Positions 27,256 to 38,625 of a DNA stretch of 64,000 nt are shown here, one piece after another (position 1 is the stretch's first letter; the number at the start of each line of letters is the position of its first letter). This DNA is from Globisporangium splendens. Its lineage: Eukaryota; Oomycota; Peronosporomycetes; Pythiales; Pythiaceae. Location: assembly GCA_006386115.1 (NCBI GenBank), contig VFIW01000074.1, positions 142,201 to 206,200 of the forward strand, given 5' to 3'. The notes under the pieces are model-generated. The model had not been told where the DNA came from and ran no database searches. It worked only from the letters and a program-made list of their open reading frames with translations. The position numbers were made by a program, and so were the translations under genes.

Positions 27256-30002
27256 TGGTTGTCGAGTCTAAGAGTCGTCCATACACTGCCTTTCGCACTC
27301 AAAAAGAGACCTATCAGTGGTGCGTCGCGCCAATGGGACTTGCCGGAATGCCTGGGGTGTGGTCAAGATTAATGCGAACACTATTCGACAAGTTCGACTT
27401 TGTCGTTGTGTATCTCGACGACATTTGCATCTTTTCAAAGACAATGGAAGATCATGTATTACATGTACGAGCGGTCTGTGAAGTTTTGCGCAAGGAGAAA
27501 CTTTTTGCTCAAATATCCAAGTGTTCATTTGGTCAACCAAGCGTTGCATTTCTCGGCCACACTGTCTGCTATCAAGGTCTAAGCGTTGACACAAGGAAGA
27601 CTGAAGCAATATCAAAGTATCCAACACCCATTTCTCGAAAAACACTGTTGAGTTTTTTGGGTTTAGCTGGATACTACCGGCGATTCATTTGCGATTTCGC
27701 GAAAATTGCAAGTCCTCTGCGGGAATTGACGAAGCAAGACGTAATGTGGAAATGGGGGAATAATGAAGAACAAGCCTTTCGTGCTCTCAAGCTTGCTCTT
27801 CAACAGGCACCCACACTCAAGTTGCCCGACTTTTCTCAGAAATTTATCGTCACAACTGATGCATCCGGTTATTGCATGGGAGGAGTGCTGTCTCAGAAAT
27901 TCCAAGATGGAGAACATCCAATCGCGTTTTACTCGAAGAAATTTGGTCCATATGAAGCGAAGTGGCCAGCGCACGAGAAAGAACTTCTTGCGATCAAAAC
28001 GGCTTTAGAGAAGTGGAGACCGTACCTTCATGGGCGTCCTTTTGACGTTTACACGGATAATTCCGCTTGCAGCTGGATGCTTCATCATCCAAAAGTGTCG
28101 CCAAAGATGGCTCGATTTTTGACCTTCTTTTCTCAATTTGAGTTCGTGCTTCACCATGTACGAGGGACTTCAAACGTCGTTGCGGATGGATTGTCTCGTC
28201 CACCACAAGAGAGTGGAAATGAGTGTGCAAACGAGGAAATTGACATCCCTGATGTCAAATACAAGGTGCATAATTGTGATGACGAATGTATCACGCACGC
28301 CTTGGCGACTAATCAACATCGCGTTGGTTCTGCTGCTGCTCGCCATATGCCTGTCGATGTTTCATCGCTTCTTCTCGACGATGTGCACTTACTGGGGGAA
28401 TGTCGCTTGATCGGAGTTCAACAAGAGCAAGTGCACAGCGTCGATATTCACTCTGTCCGTGTGCACTTATCGCCGGAAGTGAAGAAAAAGTTTCAAAGTG
28501 GGTATGCAAAAGACCCGGCATTTGAGAAAGTATGGAAATCGTTGACACCAGACTCAACATTCGTGAAATTTAACGGTCTGTTGTTTTTGAAGACTTCTAA
28601 CTCAGTATTTCGACTCTGTGTACCAAGCGATAAGAAGCTCATTACGCAAGTAATTATGGAATTCCATGATGCTCCGACTTCAGCACATCCTGGTATTCGC
28701 CGCACACAATTGAAAACAGCGCAATGGTATTACTGGCCAACGCTAGACAAGGACATCAAGGAGTACGTCAACAGTTGTGAAACCTGCGCAAGATGGAAGT
28801 CAAGTAACAGGATGAAAAATGGACTCCTAATGCCTATTCCAGTTCCTCAAGAATGCTGGGAAGTGGTGTCCATGGATTTTATAGTCAAGTTACCAGTATC
28901 AAATGGTTATGACGCGATATTCGTAGCCGTTGATAAGTTGTCAAAGCGTGCAAAATACGCGCCAACACACACAACTTCAAACGCGGAAGACACTGCCCGA
29001 GTTTTCTTTGATGCTGTTGTGCGACATCATGGAGTACCAAAGATCATTATCAGTGACAGAGATCCGAAGTTCATTTCTGACTTCTGGAAATCTCTAATGA
29101 AGATTATGGGTATCAAGCTGAGCATGACGACATCACACAGACCTCAAGCAGACGGACAAACAGAGCGTCAGAACTTAGTACTGGAAGACGCACTGCGATG
29201 TGTGGTGTCATACCATGGGGATGATTGGAATCGACATCTTGGAACGATCGAGTATGCACACGCAACACTTGTAAACGTGTCAACAAAAATGTCACCCTTT
29301 GAGCTGGACACCGGGCGTAAAGTATCCAACTTGATCGCTGAAGAAATAAACGGAATAGCCTCGTCCGACTTTACTGTTTCAATTGCAGAGTATGCGAAAC
29401 GGTTTGCAACTGAGCGACAGAAAATAGTGAACCAAGCCCGAAGGAACCTGCTTCAAGCTCAAGAAAGACAGAAGAAGTATTACGACAGAAAGCGGCGTGA
29501 TGTTAAATTCAAATCTGGTGACTTAGTGATGTTGGACACGAAAAACTTGCCATTGAAAACGGTAAACGTGAACACAGATTTGAAAAAAGCGAAGCTGGCA
29601 GCGAAGAAAATTGGTCCGTTTGAAATAGAGCACATGGTGAATGACAACGTTGCAAGGCTCAAGCTACCAAGATCCATGCAAAGACTCAATCCGACATTCA
29701 ACATCGATCTTCTGTCGCCCTACAGTGTTAACATTTCGAAGTTCCCAGGCCGTCCGCTGCCAAAAGCTACCCCAATTATCTTAGACACGGAAACTGGAGA
29801 AGAACTTCACATTGTTGAGCAACTCCTGAAATTCCGACATTTCAATCGTCAGAGAGAGTGGCTTGTTAAGTGGCATGGCTTACCTTCCCACGAAAGCACC
29901 TGGGAACGAGAAAGGACAATCAAGCATGTTTCGCATTGGCATCAACTTACCCAAGACTTTCACAATCGCCAACGCGAAGTCAAGTCCGGGGGGATGTCAT
30001 GA
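27256..30002 (+). CDS. Outer gypsy pol, 3' part: RT, RNase H, integrase, chromodomain
   Basis: Continues the frame from 19598. RT with FDFVVVYLDDICIFSK (YLDD near 27410). RNase H with FIVTTDASGYCMGGVL and FDVYTDNSACSW. VRGTSNVVADGLSRPP. Integrase zinc finger HPGIRRTQLKTAQWYYWPTL with CETCARWK, and catalytic core SMDFIVKLP, IISDRDPKFISD and ADGQTERQNLVLED. GPF-like IGPFEIEHMVNDNVARLKLP. Chromodomain VEQLLKFRHFNRQREWLVKW followed by HGLPSHESTWERE. No internal stops over 915 codons. The stop TGA at 30000-30002 lies inside the right LTR, so pol overlaps the LTR by 8 bases. Confidence 0.93.
29988..29994 (+). other. Polypurine tract of outer gypsy element
   Basis: GGGGGGA immediately before the right LTR. 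Confidence 0.65.
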
Positions 30003-30483
30003 GCTGAGGTGGCTGGCATGCCTTCCAACCAATGACTGCATGCCAGCGCACCTTCGCAACTGTCTTGCACCCATGCTTCCAGAAATAGAAGCAGGTGCTG
30101 GACACAGCTTCCATGTTCTCAGACGTATCTGGGAACACAGGATACGGGTGCTGGGCACAACTTCCATGTTCTCAGATATTCCTGGATACATGGAAGCACA
30201 CTTGCATTCAAGCAATAGTAAAAAGAATATAAAAAGAGTGCATATATGAATATCAAGCTAAAAAGAAGAGAAGAAGAGAAAAGAGAAGAAACAGGGAAAG
30301 ACGTAGGCCGTAGGACACAAAAAGAAACAAGAGGGGCTCCATGAGAGCACATGCATATCGTAGGAATTCACATGTCGATAAACCATTTATAATTCAACCT
30401 ACCGTCTTCCCCACAAGTGTCTCTATCCAACAACCGTCCGAACCTCTACAGAAGAACCACCATCGAAGCCCCGAAACGTCACA
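29995..30483 (+). repeat. Right LTR of outer gypsy element
   Basis: 489 bp, apparently identical to 16389-16877. TATA-like ATATAAAA at 30227-30234. Confidence 0.95.
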
Positions 30484-30488
30484 GTGCG
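30484..30488. repeat. Target-site duplication GTGCG (right) of outer gypsy element
   Basis: Second copy of the target duplication; see 16384-16388. Confidence 0.95.
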
Positions 30489-30990
30489 GCTATGCGTACA
30501 TGGGACCGGAAGTCACGAACAATTGGTGCGAATACAGCGCACTGAAAGATGGTTTGGCATACAGTGCACACTACCTACAGCACTATGAAGTCAAGTTGGA
30601 AGTCTTCGGAGACAGCCAAATGATTATCGCAGCCCAGAACTGGTTCGCCTCAATACGCCAGACCAAGTTGCAGCCACTAGCAGTTCGGGTAAATCAAATC
30701 ATCGCCGACTTTGCGTGGACCTCCTGGGATCACACAAAACGAGAACAAAACAAGATGGCCGATCTTCTCGCCAACATGGCAACGAGCTCCAAGAGTGCGA
30801 AGATACTCGCCGTTGAACAGCGGGGAAACGATCAAGTTCTTATGTCCCAAGTCGCAGCTCTACTCGACAATGATGTCGGTGCCACACCATCAAACCTAGA
30901 TACACCTCACCGTCAGCAGTGTTAATGAGACTCAGGAATTCTTAAACTGTTTGTAGATCATAAGTTAAATAGGATTACCTTTCCGCTCTC
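30489..30990 (+). mobile_element. LINE copy 1, 3' part after the gypsy insertion
   Basis: Resumes RNase H: GYAYMGPEVTNNWCEYSALK, then VKLEVFGDSQMIIAAQNWFA, then DHTKREQNKMADLLANMATS, ending RQQC and TAA at 30923-30925. The 3' UTR then ends in GGATTACCTTTCCGCTCTC, a decayed form of the TTACCTTCTCTCTC tail found in the other copies. Confidence 0.9.
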
Positions 30991-31652
30991 TTGGCCACGC
31001 GCGAACGACTTGCTGGAACGCAGCGCTACAGATGTACAGTTCAATAGAATTCTGCATGCATGCCGATGCTACTTTCATTTACTCTCTGCAGTCCTGGCGG
31101 AGAGGGCATTGCTACCTGTTTGCAAGTTAGGACGGGCCTTTCTCCCAACAGGAGGGCACAGTCTGACGGACTGATAAACAGCAACGAGTTGCTGGGAAAT
31201 CTTCGATCTTTGCGCGGACTCGACTCTAATGATGCTAAAACTAGACGTGAGTCGACAGGATAGAGTGCATTTGACGAAACACATGGATAGCGCAGAAACA
31301 TTTGTTCCTAATCAGAGGCTCGTGGACGTTCTTTCATCCCTACGATAAACTTGAAGTGTTTTCATTGTTTCCTCCGTCTCCCCGCTTTGAGCAACTCCTC
31401 TAGAGGTCGTGTCTGTAGTCGCCAGATGAACGTTTGAGGTTTCATGCACTTCAGCACACGGTCATCCACTTCAAGGCACCAACGATGTTCACATACAGAG
31501 GGGTACATCGTCAGGTTACTTCCACCTGTAACGAGCGTATTTTCATGCGATGCACGTGTAGAGTCATAAATTCAGGTGCATTAAGTGTGTTTAGTCTATG
31601 CCTATCGCCTTACATTGTCAAAAAGTGCAAACACAAAGAGCGACCCAATGAG
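30991..31652. other. Intergenic, no gene recognised
   Basis: About 660 bp between the LINE 3' end and AIF2-like copy C. Nothing recognisable. Confidence 0.5.
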
Positions 31653-32843
31653 TTACTTGCTCGCTGGCATCGTGAGCCCCAAGGTGCTCCACATCTTGCC
31701 GGCAAAGTAATCCTTCGACTTGAGCGTGCGCGTGAGAAAGTCGCCAAAGACCAGACCGCCCCACACGGGGAGCTGGCTCACACCTCCGTTCGGCCCTAGT
31801 GGCAAGATCATCGCCTCGGTTTCCACTTTCGGGAAGGCGTTCGTGAAATCCTTTTGCTTCTTGCGCAGCACGGCCACAAACTCCTTCGCGAGGAATTGTG
31901 CTTGCTGTGAGGCGATGAAGGCCAGTTTCGGCGACGGGTGGTTGCTTGCGTCGCCCACTGCGAACACGTGGCCGTAGCGCTGACTCGCGACCTGGAAGCG
32001 GTCGTTCACCTTGATGAATCCTCGCTGATCCACGAGCGAGGCATCCATCTCTTGCACCAGCTCGGCCACAGGACTGAAGCCGCCACACAGAAGCTGGATG
32101 TCCGACTCGATGTGCGTCCCCTTGTCGGTCACAAGAGTCTGGCGCTGGAAGCTGTTGCCAGCCAAACGAGTCGGCAACCGTTCGCCCAGAATCACGTTCA
32201 CGTTGAGCTTCGCGAGCGACGCGTTCAGTTTGTCGTAAAACTTATCGCGCAGGTTGCTTCCAGCGACGAGCTTGTCGGCTGCGTCCAGGATCGTCACGCT
32301 CTTGCCTGGGTACTTGGACGCGATGTCGCCCGCGACTTCGCAGCCCACCGATCCGCCGCCGACGATAAGGATTCGCTGGGCCTTCTCGATCTGCTGGCGC
32401 ACCTCCTGCAACTTGTACTCGGTATCCGCGCGCGAGTTCAGGTTACCGTCTTGCCTGATTGGCACAGTGTAGCTGCTTCCCGTCGCAATGACCAAGTAGT
32501 CGTACGAGAGGGTCGTGTCGCTGCCCACCACTTCTTCGTCATTGGCTCCGATCTTGCGGTACGTCACTGCTTTCGAGTCGCCGAGGATTCGAGTGACGAC
32601 GGCGTGCACGATCTTGACGTACCCGGACGCTTCCTTGGGGATCGCGTTGTCGTAGGGGATGAACAGGTTCTTGGTGAAGCTCTCATCCACGTACGCTCGC
32701 GGCGTGGCGATGGTGTAGTAGTAGTACTTGCTCTTCTCGAGCACGATGACTTCGGTGTTGTCGGACGACTTGAGGTCTTTGGCGAGTGTTTGCGCGAGCG
32801 TGATGCCGGCGGGTCCTGCTCCGATGATGACAATGCGAGGCAT
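31653..32843 (-). CDS. AIF2/FSP1-like FAD-dependent NAD(P)H oxidoreductase, copy C
   Basis: 396 residues, ATG at 32843. Same motifs as copy B (IVIIGAGPAGITLAQTLAKD, ILIVGGGSVGCEVAGDIASK, HVFAVGDASNHPSPKLAF), and the protein is identical up to the final two residues (ASK before TAA here, ANN before TAG in B). The DNA match to B covers the CDS and 95 bp upstream (to 32938) and stops on both sides. It is divergent from copy D: their starts are 1.8 kb apart. Confidence 0.92.
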   Translation of the reverse strand: MPRIVIIGAGPAGITLAQTLAKDLKSSDNTEVIVLEKSKYYYYTIATPRAYVDESFTKNLFIPYDNAIPKEASGYVKIVHAVVTRILGDSKAVTYRKIGANDEEVVGSDTTLSYDYLVIATGSSYTVPIRQDGNLNSRADTEYKLQEVRQQIEKAQRILIVGGGSVGCEVAGDIASKYPGKSVTILDAADKLVAGSNLRDKFYDKLNASLAKLNVNVILGERLPTRLAGNSFQRQTLVTDKGTHIESDIQLLCGGFSPVAELVQEMDASLVDQRGFIKVNDRFQVASQRYGHVFAVGDASNHPSPKLAFIASQQAQFLAKEFVAVLRKKQKDFTNAFPKVETEAMILPLGPNGGVSQLPVWGGLVFGDFLTRTLKSKDYFAGKMWSTLGLTMPASK

Positions 32844-32938
32844 GTTGAGTTGAGGTTAGCGAGTGAGTGGGGGACGAGCTGTAGTGGGGGAAGGTAGCGC
32901 TAGGAGCTGGTGAATTGGATAATGAGAACACGGTCTGG

Positions 32939-34330
32939 GTGGTGTGATCCGATGTAATAGCAGCTACCTAAGCTTGGGAACCCAGGACTCCTATGAGCCC
33001 GTCTGCATATGAGTGCGCAGTGCAAAATCAGACTCAACCGTAAACTTCAGTTTAAATGCCGATTACTGCAATCGGATCCAGTCGAAGTGGCTACAGAGCC
33101 TCCTTGCCAGCGCGTGGATCGTTTGGCTACGCTCTCGCCAAGTCAGATCGTGTCATAACCCTCCGAGTATCGATTGCTGCAACGGGGTGAGCCCTACTTG
33201 GCTACACTCGACCATGTGATTGGACACAATCATCTCGGTTTGCAAAGATTATGATGCGCCAAATGGCTCCCAGAAGTGCATCATCACTGAAAAATGGTGC
33301 GTTTACGGTCGTGAGGCACAAGGGCAAGTCTAAATCTAAACAGCAGCAGCTGGTTTCCACAAGGTCAAGTGAAGGTACAGTAGGATGCTCATCACAGTCT
33401 TGACTTCGCGCACGAGGGAGTGACTGGAATGCAGTGCATGTCGTCTTGTGCTCGCATCGATGTGTCGATGGATAGCTGCACTGCATGCCACCGCACTAGA
33501 GACCGATGGAATCACATGCTGTACTAGCTCGATAGACTCGGAACGCTGCGAGATGTACCACACGCCGTACTTGATGGCCGCAGTCATGGTTAAAAGTTAC
33601 TGCAAGCTCAATCATATTTGGGGGAAACAAAAGGCTCGGCTGAGGAAAATATACTTCAAGGATAGTAGGAAAAATCAACACTGCAAAAAACAACCTGCCG
33701 CGTTCAAGTGGAGCCTTTATTGAACTTAAATAATCTCCGGCTGTCCTACTCGATCGCAATGCCGAGTCGCGCGATGAAGCCAAGCTATCGAAACTGGAAA
33801 CACTTGAAAATTCCAAAGGGTTTGGTCGGATTGGCTTCTCATTTTCCGTGGCAATTTCTAAAGCCACCGTGCCAAGTTGCAAGGTTATAGTGCAAAACCA
33901 GCAATGCACTCGTGAACTCGGGCTTCGTTTCCGCGTCCTCCCTACATTATTTCTCCTCAAATCTTTCTTTTTTCATTTGCTTTGCCAGGAATGAACTTAA
34001 TCGCATTTTTCTGTACTCCGACATAACTGGTGTGTCGCATTTAGCCTACAAGCATTAGGCAGAGAGTTGACACGAATTACTAGTCCTTTCTCTTTTAATG
34101 AAGCAGCATTGCCACACTGCATCCCGGCCTTAAACGTCTCTAAATGTTAAAATAACTCAATTTATCACAAGTAGAGGTGTTTTTAAGACCACCAATGCTC
34201 CATTTTAGGTGATTTGATCCCACATAATCCCAGACATAAACAATAGACAGTCTCATCACAAGAGTCGGATCGCCCCTCCACCACCGCAACGCTCGTTCCA
34301 AATACGCAATCGCAATTGTCGGTTTGACTT
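32939..34330. other. Divergent spacer between AIF2-like copies C and D
   Basis: About 1.4 kb without a recognised gene. 33010-33340 is loosely similar to the upstream region of copy B (15180-15440), including a TGATTGGACACAATC CCAAT box. Frames at 33496-33960 have no domain. Confidence 0.5.
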
Positions 34331-34570
34331 GCTTTCAGTATGATCGCGTCCAGATTGCGTTGATCGCGATTACGCAATGAGAGGGACCGTGACGTGGGAA
34401 TCTCGAGCCGCTCTCATTGGCCCAATGTCTCGATCTAACCTTTGCATTTCCGAGCAGACGACGGCGGCACTACGTGTATGTCGGCGGCGGCCGTGCGACA
34501 AGAGCGGGTGAGTGGTGGCAAGAAGCGCAACGTGCGCTTCTTCGAACTGACGCGAGAGGCCCCGCAGCTG
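34331..34570 (+). promoter_or_regulatory. Promoter module of AIF2-like copy D
   Basis: Contains ATTACGCAAT (34369-34378) and a palindromic CCAAT box CATTGGCCCAATG (from 34415), 46 bp apart, then about 230 bp to the ATG. The initiator TCATTCC with CAATCTTCC follows at about 34586. The same order and spacing occur before copies E and F and at an orphan site (36440-36660). Confidence 0.6.
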
Positions 34571-34650
34571 CAGCTCATACTTCACCTCATTCCTCAATCT
34601 TCCAGCAAGTCCGTCAACCGACTCGACTCCATCCAAAAACGAAAGCAAAC

Positions 34651-35835
34651 ATGCCTCGCGTCGTGATCGTCGGAGGCGGCCCCGCCGGTGTCAACGCCGC
34701 GCAGACCCTCGCCAAGCTGCTCACCCCGCAGGACAACGTCGAGGTCGTGCTCTTCGAGAAGAGCAAGTACTACTACCACGCCGTCGGCGCGCCGCGGGCC
34801 TACGTCGACCCGAGCTTCACCAAGAAGCTCTTCGTGCCGTACGACAACGTGATCCCCAAGAGCGCGGCGTCGTTCGTCAAGATCACGCGCGGGCTCGTCA
34901 CGCGGGTGTTACCGGAGACCAACGAGATCCAGTACGCGCTCATCGGCGCCGACGACGACACTGAAGCCGGACCCGTCAAGACCATGGCGTTCGACTACCT
35001 CATCCTCGCCACGGGGAGCACGTACACCGTGCCGATCAACCAGCCGAAGAACAACTTTGCGCGCGCCACAACAGAAGCCAAGCTGAAGGAGGTACAGGAG
35101 CAGATCCAGAAGGCCGACAAGATCCTGATCGTGGGCGGTGGCGCCGTGGGCGTCGAAGTGGCCGGCGACATCAAGTCCAAGTACCCGAAGAAGACGGTGA
35201 CGATCGTGGACGCGAACCAGAAGCTGGTCGCAGGCAACAACGTGCGCGACAAGTTCCGCTCCAAGCTCGCGCGGTACTTGAAGCGCTTGGACGTCCAGGT
35301 GGTGCTGGGCGAGCGTCTGGAAGAGCGTCTGACGGGCAACAGCTACGTGAAGCGTACGCTGCGCACGGACAAGGGCACAGCCATCGAGTCGGACATCCAG
35401 CTGCTGTGTGCGGGTTTCAACCCGGTCGTGGACACCGTGGCCAAGTTCAACCCGGAGCTCGTGAACGCCGACGGCTTCATTAAGGTGAACGACAAGCTGC
35501 AGTTCGCGGACGCTCGGTACGGCCACCTGTTCGCGTTGGGCGATGCGAGCAGCCACGCGACGCCCAAGCTGGCGTACTGGGCGGGTGAGCAGGGCAAGCA
35601 CGTTGGCGCGGAGCTCGCGGCAGTGTTGCGCAAGACGCAGTCGCAGGTCACGAAACCATTTCCAAAGGTAGAAGTGGAGGCGTTGCTGGTGCCGCTGGGT
35701 CCGAACGGCGGTGTGGGCCAGTTGCCCGTGATGGGCGGCACGGTGGTGGGCAATGTGATCACGCGCATGATCAAGTCGAAGGACATGTTCGCGGCGAAGA
35801 CGTGGGAGAGCCTTGGTGCGGTGGTGCCAAACTAA
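34651..35835 (+). CDS. AIF2/FSP1-like FAD-dependent NAD(P)H oxidoreductase, copy D
   Basis: 394 residues from ATG 34651 (MPRVVIVGGGPAGVNAAQTL). The frame is open upstream, but the conserved start and the leader make this ATG the real one. Motifs: VVIVGGGPAGVNAAQTLAK (FAD), FDYLILATGSTYTVP, ILIVGGGAVGVEVAGDIKSK (NAD(P)H), HLFALGDASSHATPKLAY (C-terminal FAD). The protein is identical to copy E. The identical DNA runs from about 34572 to the last codons and then diverges at the stop (AACTAAATC here, AATTAATTA in E). Very GC-rich third positions suggest high expression. Confidence 0.93.
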   Translation: MPRVVIVGGGPAGVNAAQTLAKLLTPQDNVEVVLFEKSKYYYHAVGAPRAYVDPSFTKKLFVPYDNVIPKSAASFVKITRGLVTRVLPETNEIQYALIGADDDTEAGPVKTMAFDYLILATGSTYTVPINQPKNNFARATTEAKLKEVQEQIQKADKILIVGGGAVGVEVAGDIKSKYPKKTVTIVDANQKLVAGNNVRDKFRSKLARYLKRLDVQVVLGERLEERLTGNSYVKRTLRTDKGTAIESDIQLLCAGFNPVVDTVAKFNPELVNADGFIKVNDKLQFADARYGHLFALGDASSHATPKLAYWAGEQGKHVGAELAAVLRKTQSQVTKPFPKVEVEALLVPLGPNGGVGQLPVMGGTVVGNVITRMIKSKDMFAAKTWESLGAVVPN

Positions 35836-36439
35836 ATCTGGTCACTTTGCAGACACATTGTTGCAATGTGTGTTCGTGCGGATGCTTTTCTTTTCACCTT
35901 GTAAGTATTTTTTATAGACTTCGATTTTTCAGTTTTCAGTTGTTCGCGATTGTCGTGTTGAAGTCTCTTTTCTTAGTTTTGGTTGTGCACCTCGCCGCCT
36001 TGGACTGAGTGTTGCTCTTGTTCAGCAGGATTGTGTTTTTGCTTTAATCTAGTATGTTCACTACATGAGCATGTCCTCACATATTACAACTATACAGGGC
36101 GAACTTCAGAATCACACACACAATGAACTCTCGCACTTGGTGGTGTTACTTGTCTTGTCATCCTGAGCACAGCCACAGGCAAAATATCTACTTTCTTACC
36201 TCATCGGTTCTGCTGGGACACAACAACGAAAAAGATCACGAGAATTCTAACACCGGAATAAACGCAGTTCGAGGGTCCTGTGTAGTTGAGTTAGTAGAGA
36301 TCCGACGGCAGCGAGTGGAAAAGGTCGCTCATGTACTCCTTCGTGTGAGAGAAACCATATTTGGGCTGCCACGTGACGAAGAGGTCCAAGACATGCAGCA
36401 CCTTGCCTTTTTATGTCCTCGATGACATCCAAGATGGGA
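35836..36439. other. Intergenic, no gene recognised
   Basis: 3' flank of copy D. T-rich just after the stop (about 35880-35990), as expected for a 3' UTR; nothing else recognised. Confidence 0.45.
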
Positions 36440-36660
36440 CAACATGTCCCAGGCGCGACACTCACTCTGCACTGAATAAGCCGCTTCCTTTCCAGATCGC
36501 TTACACTTGGTTTCACTATATCCTCACTCAGATTACGGAGGCTTCGATCACGCAATACATGTGCCTGTGACAGCTGCGGACGCATGCTCCCATTGGCTGG
36601 AACATCGAGAAGATGTAAGGTTTGGAACACGAGAAAGGACGACTTTAGCGATGCGCACAT
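36440..36660 (+). promoter_or_regulatory. Orphan copy of the AIF2 promoter module
   Basis: Shares with the upstream regions of copies E and F the blocks CACTCTGCACTGAATAAG-like (36463-36480), GATCGCTTACACTTGGTTTC (from 36496), GATCACGCAATAC (36546-36558) and CCCATTGGCTGG (from 36589), with the same spacing. No AIF2-like CDS follows where one is expected (about 36800), so it is probably what remains of a lost or moved gene copy. Confidence 0.5.
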
Positions 36661-36712
36661 TTCAACACGTATTTTTGACTTGCGAGACGACACGTTCTTG
36701 AGCTCTTTGCCC

Positions 36713-37560
36713 TCACGTCGTCTGCACTGCAATCTCTTTTAAAAGAAGGGTAACACTACATCGATTGCACTCTTTAAGAGTATGGTCACTGACAATGGTT
36801 GTAAGGCATACGCATCGGTTGTCGCGGGTATGTTTGTTTGAGGCAGACGGACACTTTGGGGGCAAATTGCCTGCCGCGATCTCAATGAGTAAGATGCTTT
36901 GGGTCTGGTGTTGATGTGCTCGCATCTTGTTGCTCTGTGATTCCGTCACGAGGTCCTGATAGCACTTTCGCGCTTCCGCCGTCAATGTGGCGTCTTCTCT
37001 GGCATTCACAGCGCTGCCTTCTCGATGCGTATCTGCATGAAGCCGAAAGAATGTCTGACGCACAAGAAACAGATGATGTTTCCGCTGCTAATCCATTTCC
37101 TTCGATTACCGAACAAGGTATCGTGTCTGTGACGACCGTCCAACCGTACTCTTGAAAAAGCAAATCGCACCAGGAATGTGAATCGTCGATTCGGTGATGA
37201 TTTGGGAATCACATGCAGAGCAGATTGCATTCCCACCATTATCTACAAGTTTCTGCAATTGCGCGAACCGCGCTTGGAGGTCCTCGGTCCGATCGCGCAG
37301 CTTTGGAATCTCCGTCTTGGTCCGCTTCTGTTGCCGTTTTGTGGTCTTCTTTTACTGCGTCTGTATCGCTGCGCGTGTCGCCTTTCCGGGTAACGTTTCA
37401 TTCGACGGTAGCACTGTCGATGACATCGGCACGAGTGGTGTCCTGCCTACACGTGTCATCGTGGAGGACGAGTGGTCACAGGTCACACCGCCGGCGCTGT
37501 TCGCTTCGTCGTCCACTTCGCTGGCACGAACCGTACTCTTGTCACTTTAAGCAAATAGTG
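36713..37560 (-). pseudogene. Possible bZIP/coiled-coil gene relic, low confidence
   Basis: On minus, stretches that look protein-like but need splicing or are broken. One frame gives basic ERRHAQRYRRSKRRPQ, and an adjacent frame, after a TAA, gives KKTTKRQQKRTKTEIPKLRD then RTEDLQARFAQLQKLVDNGG, which together resemble a bZIP basic region and a short zipper. Further along is NAREDATLTAEARKCYQDLV. No complete model could be built. It may be a degraded gene or chance. Confidence 0.25.
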
Positions 37561-38240
37561 TGAATTGATTATTCGTGCAATTGGCAGAATGCACAAGTTT
37601 GGAAGCACTGCTTGCAAAACCTCAAAAGTGTAAATGAAATTAGTGTACGCTCTTCTCGCAGATGTGCACTTCCCGCTCAACTGAATCTCTGTTATGCGTC
37701 CTATACGACAAAATACCATCAGCATCGTCGCTCCTTTTGCCAAACCAGGTCCTTCATGCTCGAAGTCAATCCACATTCTCACGCGACCAAGAGCTCATTA
37801 ATGTTATCTCACCTCTGTCTGCGCTATATTACTTAAATACATGAGATCCAGATTTGTTCATGGCAAGGGAGGAAAGGAATCTACACTTGAGATGCTCTCG
37901 TATGGGGTATCAGCAGTTGGTCATCGCAGTCTCGATGTTGCTTGCCAGTGGTGATTCTTTGTAATCGGTGGTCTTCAGGCATTGGATTCGTCTTGTTTTT
38001 ATCTGCACGCATGGGTTTTTCATCAGATATGTGGCCGCGTTTCCCACAAGGTCGTCAACTCTGTAAAGGCAACTGTAAATCGTTATGGATCTGCGTCGCG
38101 GTCCGCGTGTTCACCCTTGCTTGCTCTGATCACCTCACTGTCTTCATCTTCATCATGGACACGGTGCGGGTGGATACTCTGTCGGATTTGTTGGCTGCTT
38201 TACTTTCTACTGGCAACAAGAGCTCATAAAAGGCATAGTC
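37561..38240. other. Intergenic, no gene recognised
   Basis: About 680 bp with short frames only. Confidence 0.45.
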
Positions 38241-38545
38241 CGCCGTTTCATGATCTCAATGAAAGGACCACCTGTCTCAGATGCGACATTCACTCTGCTC
38301 CGAATAAGTCGTTACCTCTCGAGATCGCTGACACTTGGTTTCAGTATTGAGAATCTCGGATTGCGTAGAAATCGATTGCGCAATAGGTGGTGCAGTGACG
38401 ACTAAAGCCGCGAGCGCCCATTGGCTAGAATAGTGGAAAGATCGGAGCTCACGAACACGAGAAAGTGCGACTTTAGTGATGAGCACCAAAAAGGACGCAT
38501 GGAGACTGCCCAATCATGAACGGGAGCGTCAAGCCAATTGAGCAG
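38241..38545 (+). promoter_or_regulatory. Promoter module of AIF2-like copy E
   Basis: Blocks ACATTCACTCTGC (from 38286), GAGATCGCTGACACTTGGTT, GATTGCGCAATAGG (38374-38387) and CCCATTGGCTAG (from 38417), then CACGAGAAAGTGCGACTTTA. The bZIP-like block and CCAAT box are 43 bp apart. Followed by the initiator TCATTCC at about 38561 and ATG at 38626. Confidence 0.6.
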
Positions 38546-38625
38546 CAACTCATACTTCACCTCATTCCTCAATCTTCCAGCAAGTCCGTCAACCGACTCG
38601 ACTCCATCCAAAAACGAAAGCAAAC

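Larger units (their letters stand above)
16389..30483 (+). mobile_element. Outer Ty3/gypsy chromovirus-type LTR retrotransposon (host of a nested second element)
   Basis: TG...CA bounded, with two LTRs of 489 bp and a 5-bp target duplication GTGCG. Its own length is 6,438 bp once the inner element and one duplicated target copy (7,657 bp) are subtracted. Order in sense direction: LTR, PBS, small ORF, gag, protease, RT, RNase H, integrase, chromodomain, LTR. This order and the integrase-linked chromodomain define the chromovirus branch of Ty3/gypsy. It is inserted in the RNase H domain of LINE copy 1. Confidence 0.95.
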
